A stretch of DNA of 41,561 bases from Betaproteobacteria bacterium (lineage in GTDB: Bacteria > Pseudomonadota > Gammaproteobacteria > Burkholderiales > SG8-39), in contig JACQTO010000162.1 of the NCBI GenBank assembly GCA_016210745.1, forward strand, positions 1 to 41,561, given 5' to 3'. The position numbers and the translations under genes are program-made. The stretch's first letter is position 1, and every line of letters starts with the position of its first letter. The notes under the pieces are model-generated. The model did not search any database. It was not told where the DNA came from and saw nothing but the letters and a program-made list of their open reading frames with translations. Positions 35,142 to 41,561 of the stretch are shown piece by piece.

Positions 35142-35250
35142 GGCGCAGATTTGGCTTCTAAATTCGTCTCCCCTTTTTTGCACAGTTGCTCGCAACTGCG
35201 CAAAAAAGGGGAGATTGATAAACGGCAAAATAACTTCCTTGGTCCGGCTT
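35142..35250. repeat. Covarying hairpin repeat, B-type copy 4 (reverse)
   Basis: The stem at 35168-35213 has 22-base arms CTCCCCTTTTTTGCACAGTTGC and a complement with one mismatch (A opposite C), loop TC. The middle arm is TTGCAC/GCGCAA instead of TCGTGC or TCGCGC. The outermost flank is shortened, lacking one CGGACGAGC block. It lies between the convergent aroC and Mrr-like genes. Confidence 0.86.
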
Positions 35251-35281
35251 GGGGTTCTCGGCGCTTTCCGTACCGCGCCGA

Positions 35282-35869
35282 TTACTTCGCCGGACGGTTC
35301 CTTGCGCGCCCAATGCGCGGCAGCAGCTTCGCGAGCTCGGCGCCTTGCATCAGGCGGATGTTTTTCTCGGCCGCGAATGCGAGCGCGGTGTCGGTGATTT
35401 CGCCGGCGGCGACGTGGATGCACTCATGCGCGTCGCGCGCCAGCCTGGCGGCATGGAGTTCGCGCAGCGGCTCGATGCCGGTGCGCGCGACCTTCCAGCG
35501 CTTGCAGCCGACAAGCGAAACGCGACCCGCCTTGGTCAGCTCGAAATCTGCCTGCGCTCCGCCGAGCCGGCTGACGCTGTAGCCCTCACGGCGGAAGGCC
35601 TCCTCGATCGCGCCGGAAAAATCATTCCACGACATGGCGCGGATTGTCTCTAGGGTGTCGGTGATCCGCGCGGCGCTAGGCTGTCGAATCTGCTGCCAGC
35701 CGACGTAACAGGCTATGACCGTGAACGGCAAGGCGATAAAGAACGCATAAAGCCCAGGCAGCCAGAGGCTCGCCGCCGCGAAAAGCCCCGCTGCAATGGC
35801 GAAACTTATCCACCACGGCGAGCGCAGCAGGATTGCGAATAGAGAATTCTTGGCCATCTGAAACTTCAT
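35282..35869 (-). CDS. Membrane-anchored Mrr-like nuclease-fold protein
   Basis: A 195-residue protein. Two N-terminal membrane helices (WWISFAIAAGLFAAASLWL and LYAFFIALPFTVIACYVGW) are followed by an Mrr_cat/PD-(D/E)XK-like domain from about residue 78 (MSWNDFSGAIEEAFRREGY). D108 is kept, but the usual Q-x-K reads G121-C122-K123, so nuclease activity is uncertain. ITDTALAFAAEKNIRLMQGAEL matches the Mrr tail. Two possible starts lie 12 bases apart. A role in DNA defence or membrane-linked DNA handling is speculative. Confidence 0.78.
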   Translation of the reverse strand: MKFQMAKNSLFAILLRSPWWISFAIAAGLFAAASLWLPGLYAFFIALPFTVIACYVGWQQIRQPSAARITDTLETIRAMSWNDFSGAIEEAFRREGYSVSRLGGAQADFELTKAGRVSLVGCKRWKVARTGIEPLRELHAARLARDAHECIHVAAGEITDTALAFAAEKNIRLMQGAELAKLLPRIGRARNRPAK

Positions 35870-35959
35870 GTCTTGCGCCGCATCGAGTGGGTGCAGACAT
35901 TATATGTTCTCGCCGGGAGAACAATCCCGCGCAGCCCGCTATCGCGTCTCGCGTACCGG

Positions 35960-36232
35960 CTAATGCCGCGCCGACCTAGCCAGCATGCGGTCGATTTCGG
36001 CCTCGGCTTCGAACCAGTCCTCTTCCGCAGTCCCACCTGCAAAGCCGCGGCGCTCGGCGCGCAGGTACGCTTCGAGTTCGATCATGTGGCGGCGCTCGCC
36101 CGGGGTGAGCACGCCCTGGCCGTTCGGCGCCCCGCGCACCGTTGATCTTGCGCCGGATCGAACCTTGCGCTTTCCTGGTTCAACACTGGGCTCTGCCTGT
36201 TTCTGTCTCGGAATCGTTTTCCCGCTCTTCAT
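35960..36232 (-). CDS. DUF2934 protein 1
   Basis: A 90-residue, mostly hydrophilic protein. The basic, disordered first half is followed by the DUF2934 helix pair, RRHMIELEAYLRAERRGFAG then AEEDWFEAEAEIDRML. A strong ribosome site AAGGAGAAAACC precedes ATG. DUF2934 function is unknown; the proteins are typically small and abundant in beta- and alphaproteobacteria. A second copy lies divergently at 36631. Confidence 0.75.
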   Translation of the reverse strand: MKSGKTIPRQKQAEPSVEPGKRKVRSGARSTVRGAPNGQGVLTPGERRHMIELEAYLRAERRGFAGGTAEEDWFEAEAEIDRMLARSARH

Positions 36233-36427
36233 GGTTTTCTCCTTCAGAGAGAGGTAAGGAGTTGGGCACGCAATTCCCCATACAACAAATGGTAATCGCG
36301 CATCACTGGAACGACCTGGTACCCCGCGTACCGGCTATGCATGAAACCCTCCACGCGGTGCTGCATTCTGGGAATGCTTGGGACCCCCTGCCCATTTCTC
36401 ATGTTGCGCCCCGCCGCGATATTTGCC

Positions 36428-36441
36428 TTGACCTGGATCAC
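36428..36441. promoter_or_regulatory. Weak FNR/Anr-like site between DUF2934 genes
   Basis: TTGACCTGGATCAC resembles TTGAT-N4-ATCAA in all but two positions. It lies between the two divergent DUF2934 genes and just before a DUF72 remnant. No convincing -10 element is placed correctly on either side, so this may be chance. Confidence 0.3.
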
Positions 36442-36525
36442 AGAGGCGGGATTCGGGGAGCGAGCGGATGGAACTACGGGAGTTGGCGCGAGTCGATCTA
36501 CAAGGGGCGGCCGAAAAAAGCGTAA
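36440..36525 (+). pseudogene. Truncated 5' remnant of a DUF72 (YecE-like) gene
   Basis: The frame reads GGIRGASGWNYGSWRESIYK then GRPKKA and stops. This matches the N-terminal pattern of DUF72 proteins (IR-x-GTSGW-x-Y-x-x-WR...FY...GLP-K), which run about 240 residues. No continuation was seen in other frames before the DUF2934 gene, so about nine tenths are missing. There is no clear start codon or ribosome site. The rest of the 36.24-36.63 kb gap holds nothing I can support. Confidence 0.5.
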
Positions 36526-36630
36526 GACCGATACATTTTCGGCGACGAAACAGTTTCCTGAGCGCCGGGCGCCAGTGCCCGGCCCATATCGACCAAGACT
36601 ATCGCGGCCAATGTGCCGTAGGAGGAAAAC

Positions 36631-37005
36631 ATGGCCAAACATGCAAGCAAGTCGTTCATCCAGGAGGCGGCTCACCACCCGGCCGCGCGGCAGTCTGCTC
36701 CCGTGCGGGGCCCGAGTGCGGACAGCAGAGCGCCCTCAATCGGCGCCGAGGAGCGCCTGCGCATGATTCGAGAGGTCGCCTACTCTTTTTACGAGCGGCG
36801 CGGGTTTGTCCAGGGTCGCGATCTGGAGGACTGGCTCGAAGCCGAGGCCCACGTCGACCGGATGCTTTTTAGGCGGCAGACTCCCGAGTCGATCGAGGCG
36901 ATGGAACCAGATTTGCAACAGAGCACCGGCCGAAGCATCATCCGCGACGAAAAGCTGAAGCGAATCCTCAAGCAGCATCCGCAGCGGGACGTCCCGAAGT
37001 TCTAG
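36631..37005 (+). CDS. DUF2934 protein 2
   Basis: A 124-residue protein with a flexible N-terminus, the DUF2934 motif (LRMIREVAYSFYERRGFVQG then LEDWLEAEAHVDRML) at about 47-83, and a basic C-terminal extension (SIIRDEKLKRILKQHPQRD) absent from copy 1. AGGAGGAAAAC before ATG is a near-ideal ribosome site. It is a distant paralogue of the gene at 35960, transcribed the other way. Function unknown. Confidence 0.75.
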   Translation: MAKHASKSFIQEAAHHPAARQSAPVRGPSADSRAPSIGAEERLRMIREVAYSFYERRGFVQGRDLEDWLEAEAHVDRMLFRRQTPESIEAMEPDLQQSTGRSIIRDEKLKRILKQHPQRDVPKF

Positions 37006-37049
37006 AACCTCTTGAGACAGCTGCTTCCAACAGAACCGCGGCCGCGCTC

Positions 37050-37607
37050 TCAGCCACTCTGCGAATCGAATGCTATTTGACGGCGCAGTGTGCGATAACG
37101 CGCTTCGATGTCATCCCCCAAGAGCGGATCCGGTCCAGCCGGAACGGCTGCCGCCACGGCTGCCCAATCCTGCGCTGTAAGCAACTGCACTGCCCGGGGG
37201 ATGACTTCTTTGTCCTCGGTGGCCATGTGCTGGCGAAAATAGGTAAGGTAGGTGGCGGCAGCCGCTTCTACGATTGAACGCGGTTCCAAAGCACCGGCGA
37301 CGACCGCATCGAGATGTTCGAGGAGTTTCGAGCCGGCTGCGGCGATCACACGATGTTCCTGCAGGAGCCGGTCTATTTGCGGCTTCAAGGTCGAATCGCG
37401 TTCGAGCAGACGGGCAAACGCCACGTTTTCCTGCGGATGATGAACCCGATCGGGGTAGTTCCGCAGGTAATGAATGATGTCGAGCATCAGATCGTAGTTT
37501 GGCTGCTCCCCTGCCTGGAAAGCGGCTACCTGCCGCTCGAGAAGGTCAAGAAGTCGGGCGAAATTGGCGTGCTCGGCATGCCACGTGGCGGATAGATCAC
37601 TCATCAT
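37050..37607 (-). CDS. Hemerythrin domain protein
   Basis: A 185-residue four-helix protein predicted to bind a di-iron centre. Candidate ligands are H13 (HAEH), H56/H57 and E60 (RVHHPQEN), H85 (LLQEHR), and H127/E131 (YFRQHMATED). Hemerythrin-like proteins sense or carry O2 or NO, or repair iron centres. The ATG overlaps the TGA of the upstream 94-residue gene, so they form an operon. A perfect FNR/Anr box lies upstream of that operon, consistent with low-oxygen control. Confidence 0.85.
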   Translation of the reverse strand: MMSDLSATWHAEHANFARLLDLLERQVAAFQAGEQPNYDLMLDIIHYLRNYPDRVHHPQENVAFARLLERDSTLKPQIDRLLQEHRVIAAAGSKLLEHLDAVVAGALEPRSIVEAAAATYLTYFRQHMATEDKEVIPRAVQLLTAQDWAAVAAAVPAGPDPLLGDDIEARYRTLRRQIAFDSQSG

Positions 37608-37888
37608 AAATCGTCCGATACCCTCGGGATGCTTTCCTCGGCTGGTTCGCCGGTTTCGGGGTCGATCCAATCGGCGATCCCGATATCGGCTTCGGCCTCC
37701 TCGAGCGATTCGCCCGGTTCAATTTCAGGGTTGTCGCGATACTGCATGTCTTGAGTCGCTTCGAGCAAAGTCGGGAAAGGGCCGAATTCCTTGCCGCCGG
37801 ATTTGGACTGCCAGTAAAACCCGTCGGGGCGCTCGATTATGCGCGTTTCATCGTAATCGGGTGGCGTTTCCGGAATCACGTGGGTCAT
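37604..37888 (-). CDS. Small acidic protein of unknown function
   Basis: A 94-residue strongly acidic protein. The first 50 residues (TRIIERPDGFYWQSKSGGKE then FGPFPTLLEATQDMQ) resemble a short beta-rich domain seen in small proteins of Burkholderiales that I cannot name. The tail EPGESLEEAEADIGIADWID is acidic. Its stop overlaps the hemerythrin start (ATGA), so it is the first gene of a two-gene operon under the putative FNR box. Confidence 0.65.
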   Translation of the reverse strand: MTHVIPETPPDYDETRIIERPDGFYWQSKSGGKEFGPFPTLLEATQDMQYRDNPEIEPGESLEEAEADIGIADWIDPETGEPAEESIPRVSDDL

Positions 37889-37971
37889 GGTTCAATTTCC
37901 AATTGGGTCAGCAGCATTCGGGATCCGGCGGCGGACCCGTACCAATTTGCCCGCTGTGCGGCTGATGCGAT

Positions 37972-37985
37972 TTGATCTCGATCAA
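37972..37985. promoter_or_regulatory. Perfect FNR/Anr binding site
   Basis: TTGATCTCGATCAA matches the FNR/Anr consensus TTGAT-N4-ATCAA at all ten positions. Its centre is 90 bases before the ATG of the small acidic gene heading the hemerythrin operon, leaving room for a class II promoter (site near -41.5) and a 50-base leader. The next plus-strand gene, gtrA-like, is about 280 bases away. The remaining intergenic sequence to 38264 shows no other feature that I can support. Confidence 0.7.
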
Positions 37986-38264
37986 GCGCTCGGCGTGCCT
38001 GCATCGCCGTGCTGCCTTAAATCGCCGACGAAATGCACATACGGATTCGGCCGACGTGGTTCGTTTCGGTCGCCGCCTCGGTGCGGTGGGCGCCCGGCAT
38101 CGCCAAATCGGTGTTAGCGGTTACGATTCGGATTTGAAAGCATATATATTGTCGGCTTCGAGCGACAGGTAGGAGTTGATCGAAGCTGGCCTGTCGTTCG
38201 TGGAATCGGCGCCGCCGCCCAATTGCGCAAATGGGCGGACGGCGCTTTCGGGGGTTCGTGCATC

Positions 38265-38678
38265 ATGACGCGCTACGCCAGCGTAGTTGCACTCGTTCGC
38301 CAATTCGTCAATTTCACCGGGGTCGGTTTTGTTTCCGCGATCGGCCACTACGGCTTGCTGATCGCTTTGGTTCAGATTGCGAGTGCTCCGGCCGTACCGG
38401 CCTCGGCCGCGGGGGCTTTACTGGGCGCTTGGATCAACTACACCCTCAACTACCACTACACATTTCGCAGCAGCAAACGCCACCGCGAGGCGGTCGTAAA
38501 ATTCGCAGTGGTTGCCACAGTCGGCCTTGTGCTGAATACATTCTTCATGTGGGTAGGCGTCGAAGTGATCGGGGCACACTATCTGCTCAGTCAAATTGTC
38601 ACTACCGGCCTGGTCCTGATTTGGAGCTTTGCCGGCAACCGCTTCTGGACATTTCACTCGAGGAATCCGCGCGATTAA
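38265..38678 (+). CDS. GtrA family membrane protein
   Basis: A 137-residue protein with four membrane helices. FVNFTGVGFVSAIGHYGLLI, LLGAWINYTLNYHYTFRS and SFAGNRFWTFH are typical of GtrA, which helps flip lipid-linked sugars for polysaccharide or glycan modification. The start at 38265 gives the normal length; a GTG 42 bases upstream would add residues unlike the family. No glycosyltransferase partner is adjacent. Confidence 0.85.
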   Translation: MTRYASVVALVRQFVNFTGVGFVSAIGHYGLLIALVQIASAPAVPASAAGALLGAWINYTLNYHYTFRSSKRHREAVVKFAVVATVGLVLNTFFMWVGVEVIGAHYLLSQIVTTGLVLIWSFAGNRFWTFHSRNPRD

Positions 38679-38910
38679 GAAATCTGGTGGCCGGCGCTAT
38701 GGGCGCGAGTCGTTGCCAGGCGCTGTCGGCTGAGGTAGATTGTGTGGAACCTATTTCCATGCATCTTCTGGATTGGAGAAGCGGGTAAGAGATGCAAAAC
38801 ACTTCATGGGCTGTCCGGATTTTCATCGCACGCCAGCCCTTCGCTCATCAATCCGCCGATGTTGGTTGCACGTCAGACTGATTTTTCGATCGTTTCAGGG
38901 AGATAAGATC

Positions 38911-39888
38911 ATGTGTCGGTTGTCAACTGTAGCGCCACTGCCGGCCCTGGCAGCGGCACTGTTCGCTTTTTCATCGCTCGCGCTTGCCCAGTCCTGGCCC
39001 TCGCGCCCGATCACAATAGTCGTATCGCAGGCGGTATCCACCGCCCCGGACTTCGTTGCGCGGACGCTGTCGGTGCACTTGGCCGAAAACCTCAAGGTCG
39101 CAGTCGTGGTGGACAACAAAGGGGGCGCAAGCGGCAACATCGGCGCGGAGTACGTTGCCAAGGCAGCCCCCGATGGCTACACGCTGTTTGTCGCCCCGTC
39201 CTCGCTGAGCACCAATGCCGCGGTCAACCGAAAGCTGCGCTTCGATGCGGTCAAGAGCTTCACTCCCATTCTGCCGCTGGCTGAGGGCCTGCAGTCCCTG
39301 GTGGTGAGCACCAATTCGCCGGTCAAGTCGGTCAAGGAACTGGTGGCGCTCGTCAAGGCACAGCCGGGTAAGCTCTTCTATGCCACGCCTGGCAACGGCA
39401 CGATCCATCACCTCATCATGGAGCAGTTCAAGCTGGAAGCGGGCATGGATCTGGTGCATGTTCCGTACAAGGGGCTCACCGGCGGGGTGACCGATTTGAT
39501 TGGAGGCAGGGTGAACGTGATGTTCATCACCGTTGCAGCAGCAGTGCCGTTCGTGCAGCAAGGGAAAATGAGAATGTTGGCGGTGATCATGCCTAAGCGC
39601 AGCCGGTTGTTGCCCGACATGCCGACGCTGGCCGAGCAGGGTTATCCCAAAGTCCTTGCAGGAAGCTGGTATGGAATGCTGGCCCCCGCGGGCGTACCCG
39701 CCGAAATCGTCTCCCGGCTCAACTCCGAGCTGAATGCAATTCTTGCGGAGAAAGAGGTGAAGGACTCGTTTGCGAAGCAGAGCCTCGAGGCGACTGGCGG
39801 AACGCCAGCGCGTATGGCGGCAATCCTGCAAACAGAGCTTGACCGCTGGCGCAAGATAGCCGATGCGGCCAGGATTACTGCCGACTGA
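38911..39888 (+). CDS. Bug/TctC-type tripartite tricarboxylate binding protein
   Basis: A 325-residue periplasmic protein. The signal peptide ends LALA before QSWPSRPI, the usual Bug N-terminus. VVDNKGGASGNIGAEYVAKA, PDGYTLFVAPSS and HVPYKGLTGGVTDLIGGRV are diagnostic. It binds a carboxylate or similar small molecule. CAGGGAGATAAGATC precedes the ATG. It lies 26 bases before an alcohol dehydrogenase gene, likely one transcript. No TctA or TctB membrane subunit is in the window, so it must share a distant one. Confidence 0.92.
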   Translation: MCRLSTVAPLPALAAALFAFSSLALAQSWPSRPITIVVSQAVSTAPDFVARTLSVHLAENLKVAVVVDNKGGASGNIGAEYVAKAAPDGYTLFVAPSSLSTNAAVNRKLRFDAVKSFTPILPLAEGLQSLVVSTNSPVKSVKELVALVKAQPGKLFYATPGNGTIHHLIMEQFKLEAGMDLVHVPYKGLTGGVTDLIGGRVNVMFITVAAAVPFVQQGKMRMLAVIMPKRSRLLPDMPTLAEQGYPKVLAGSWYGMLAPAGVPAEIVSRLNSELNAILAEKEVKDSFAKQSLEATGGTPARMAAILQTELDRWRKIADAARITAD

Positions 39889-39914
39889 GCCGTCATCAAC
39901 TCGGGGAGATACGC

Positions 39915-41042
39915 ATGAAGATCCGCGCCGCCGTGCTCGATCGTGCGCAGCAACCGCAGCCTTATGCGAAATCCCGGCCGCTCAGCGTCGAGACTGTCGA
40001 GCTCGATATTCCCGGCCCGGGCGAGGTGCTGGTGAAAATCGCCGCTGCGGGGCTTTGCCATTCCGATCTTTCCATCATCAATGGCGACCGGCCGCGTGCG
40101 CTGCCGATGGCATTGGGCCACGAGGCCGCAGGCATCGTCGAGGAGATCGGGCCGGGCATCGCGGATCTGGCGCGCGGCGACCATGTGGCGCTGGTTTTCG
40201 TGCCCAGTTGCGGCCACTGCCGGCCCTGCATGGAAGGCAGGCCGGCGCTGTGCGAGCCCGGCGCTGCGGCCGCCGCCGAGGGCACGCTGGTGAGCGGCCA
40301 TCGCCGCCTGCGCCGCGCGGACAAGAGTCCGATCAATCACCAGGTCGGCGTTTCATGCTTTGCCGAATACGCTGTGGTGGCGCGCGGCACGCTGGTGAAG
40401 ATCGATCAGGATCTGCCGCTCGATATCGCCGCGCTGTTCGGCTGCGCCGTGCTCACCGGCGTCGGCGCGGCAATCAACGCAGCGCAACTGAAGCTCGGCG
40501 GCTCGGCGGCCGTGGTGGGTTTGGGCGGGGTCGGATTATCGGCGCTGCTCGGCGCCACGGCCGCCGGCGCGCGGCAAGTCGTCGCCATCGACAAGCTCGA
40601 TTCGAAACTGGAATTGGCTCGATCGCTCGGGGCTACGCACACGTTTCGCGCCGACGATCCGGATCTGGTCGCGCGCGTCAAGGCGGCGAGCGCCGGCGGC
40701 GTGGACGTGGCCATCGAGGCGGCAAGCGCTGTAGCGGCACTGGCGACGGCCTATCAGATCACCCGGCGCGGCGGCACCACGGTCACGGTCAGCCTGCCCC
40801 CGCCGACGCATACCTTCAACGTGCCGGCGGTCAATCTGGTGGTCGAGGAACGCACGCTGAAAGGCAGCTACCTGGGCTCGGCAGTGCCGGCGCGCGACAT
40901 CCCGAATTTCATAGCGCTGTACCGGGCGGGACGACTGCCCGTCGACCGTCTGGTGACCCATCGCATCGGACTCGACGAAATCAATCTGGGCTTCGACCGA
41001 CTCGCGAACGGCGAAGCGGTAAGGCAGGTGATCGTTTTCTAG
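39915..41042 (+). CDS. Zinc-dependent alcohol dehydrogenase (MDR family)
   Basis: A 375-residue oxidoreductase. Catalytic zinc: C in AGLCHSD and GHEAAG. Structural zinc: four cysteines in CGHCRPCMEGRPALC. NAD is bound by VVGLGGVGLSAL. It is nearest in form to class III-type or benzyl/aryl alcohol dehydrogenases. GGGGAGATACGC before ATG gives a good start. Its place between two Bug genes suggests that it oxidises the imported compound or a product; this is inference. Confidence 0.9.
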   Translation: MKIRAAVLDRAQQPQPYAKSRPLSVETVELDIPGPGEVLVKIAAAGLCHSDLSIINGDRPRALPMALGHEAAGIVEEIGPGIADLARGDHVALVFVPSCGHCRPCMEGRPALCEPGAAAAAEGTLVSGHRRLRRADKSPINHQVGVSCFAEYAVVARGTLVKIDQDLPLDIAALFGCAVLTGVGAAINAAQLKLGGSAAVVGLGGVGLSALLGATAAGARQVVAIDKLDSKLELARSLGATHTFRADDPDLVARVKAASAGGVDVAIEAASAVAALATAYQITRRGGTTVTVSLPPPTHTFNVPAVNLVVEERTLKGSYLGSAVPARDIPNFIALYRAGRLPVDRLVTHRIGLDEINLGFDRLANGEAVRQVIVF

Positions 41043-41141
41043 GCGCGGGTCGAAGGGGACGCAGCCCTTGCCGTGCCTAGGCCATGTCGGCCCACCATAA
41101 TTGGCGTAAGCTAGGATCATCGACACCTCCGGAGGGGGCAG

Positions 41142-41561
41142 ATGAACCGCAAACTTATCGTCGCGCTTGGCGCGGCTTTGCTCACGGCGCCGTTTGGCTC
41201 ATTCGCGCAGGAATATCCCGTACAGGATATCCGTGCGCTGTGTAACTTCGGTCCCGGCTCCGGCGGCGACATCATCGTGCGCTTCTACAGCGACCGGCTC
41301 GCCAAGCTCACCGGCAAACCGGTGATCGTCGAGAACAAGGTCGGCGCGAACGGCGCCATCGCGACCGACGCGCTGGCGAAATCGAAACCCGACGGCTACA
41401 CGATCCTGATCACGCCGGTGAGTTCGACCATCGTGTCCGCGCCGTACATGTTCAAGAACCTGCCGTTCGATTCGACCAAGGATTTCACGGCGGTGACCAC
41501 GATCGCCGCGCTCTCGTTTACGATCCTGGTCGATGCGGCCTCTCCGATCAGGACGGTGGAC
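41142..41561 (+). CDS. Bug/TctC-type binding protein, cut by window end
   Basis: Only the first 140 residues are visible. The signal peptide (MNRKLIVALGAALLTAPFGS then FAQ) is followed by EYPVQDIRALCNFGPGSGGD, VIVENKVGANGAIATDALAK and KPDGYTILITPVSSTIVSAP, the standard Bug core. GGAGGGGGCAG precedes the ATG. The serine-rich loop differs from the Bug protein at 38.9 kb, so its ligand probably differs. It probably shares a locus with the alcohol dehydrogenase, 99 bases upstream. Confidence 0.9.
   Translation, partial: MNRKLIVALGAALLTAPFGSFAQEYPVQDIRALCNFGPGSGGDIIVRFYSDRLAKLTGKPVIVENKVGANGAIATDALAKSKPDGYTILITPVSSTIVSAPYMFKNLPFDSTKDFTAVTTIAALSFTILVDAASPIRTVD

Noticed and set aside
1571..35250. 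Hairpin repeats as a CRISPR array or intrinsic terminators
   Set aside because: Copies are kilobases apart with no spacers, no T-run follows the stems, and two copies lie between divergent genes.
36244..36402. 52-codon minus-strand ORF ending at the DUF2934 ribosome site
   Set aside because: Composition is protein-like near the end (VMRDYHLLYGELRAQLL), but there is no ribosome site or known family; left unannotated.

Overview
The window looks like about 41.5 kb of chromosome from a betaproteobacterium, probably Burkholderiales-like. This is inferred from the GC-rich coding sequence, TAXI-type TRAP transporters with fused permeases, Bug/TctC-type binding proteins, and small DUF3563 and DUF2934 proteins. 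No rRNA, tRNA, CRISPR array, prophage or intact transposase gene was seen.

Layout. (1) 1-4.2 kb: a UbiD-type decarboxylase, then a SAM-methyltransferase/MetF-like pair whose junction carries a tandem repeat with a start codon in every unit. (2) 4.4-7.4 kb: small secreted protein, DUF4236 protein, lipoprotein, and a brnT-brnA toxin-antitoxin locus in which the toxin gene is broken by two frameshifts. (3) 7.4-11.8 kb: SrkA-like kinase, exported MsrB, and two overlapping genes whose HD-GYP, GGDEF and EAL domains all lack key catalytic residues. (4) 12-15 kb and 17.5-20.6 kb: two complete TAXI/TRAP uptake systems on opposite strands, each with a stable hairpin between binding-protein and permease genes. 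A Nudix-MBL fusion lies between them. The second system is followed by an MlaF-like ATPase and a DUF1499 protein. (5) 22.5-28.6 kb: membrane protein, ACMSD-like amidohydrolase, two-subunit CoA transferase, DUF3563, MFS transporter, glutamate dehydrogenase. (6) 28.8-35.9 kb: B12-binding radical SAM protein, DUF2520 dehydrogenase, CBS protein, amidohydrolase, cNMP-binding protein, AroC, and a membrane-anchored Mrr-like protein. (7) 36-38.7 kb: two DUF2934 genes, a DUF72 remnant, a hemerythrin operon with a perfect FNR/Anr box upstream, and GtrA. (8) 38.9 kb to the end: Bug binding protein, zinc alcohol dehydrogenase, and the start of a second Bug gene.

Together the genes suggest a scavenger of organic acids. 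It would take up carboxylates through high-affinity binding-protein systems and process them by decarboxylation, hydrolysis, CoA transfer and dehydrogenation. Oxygen- and redox-related functions are also present (MsrB, SrkA, hemerythrin, FNR box).

The most unusual feature is not protein-coding. Six complete intergenic copies and one half copy of an approximately 100-115 bp repeat are spread over the window. Each complete copy has a 21-22 bp hairpin inside conserved flanks. The arms differ between copies but stay complementary, and arm type correlates with loop type. A second, unrelated palindromic repeat (two copies, containing GGGGTCAGAGTAACTTTTC) resembles REP/RAYT-type sequences; one copy supplies the stop codon of a gene. 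All functional names rest on reading motifs by eye, without database searches.
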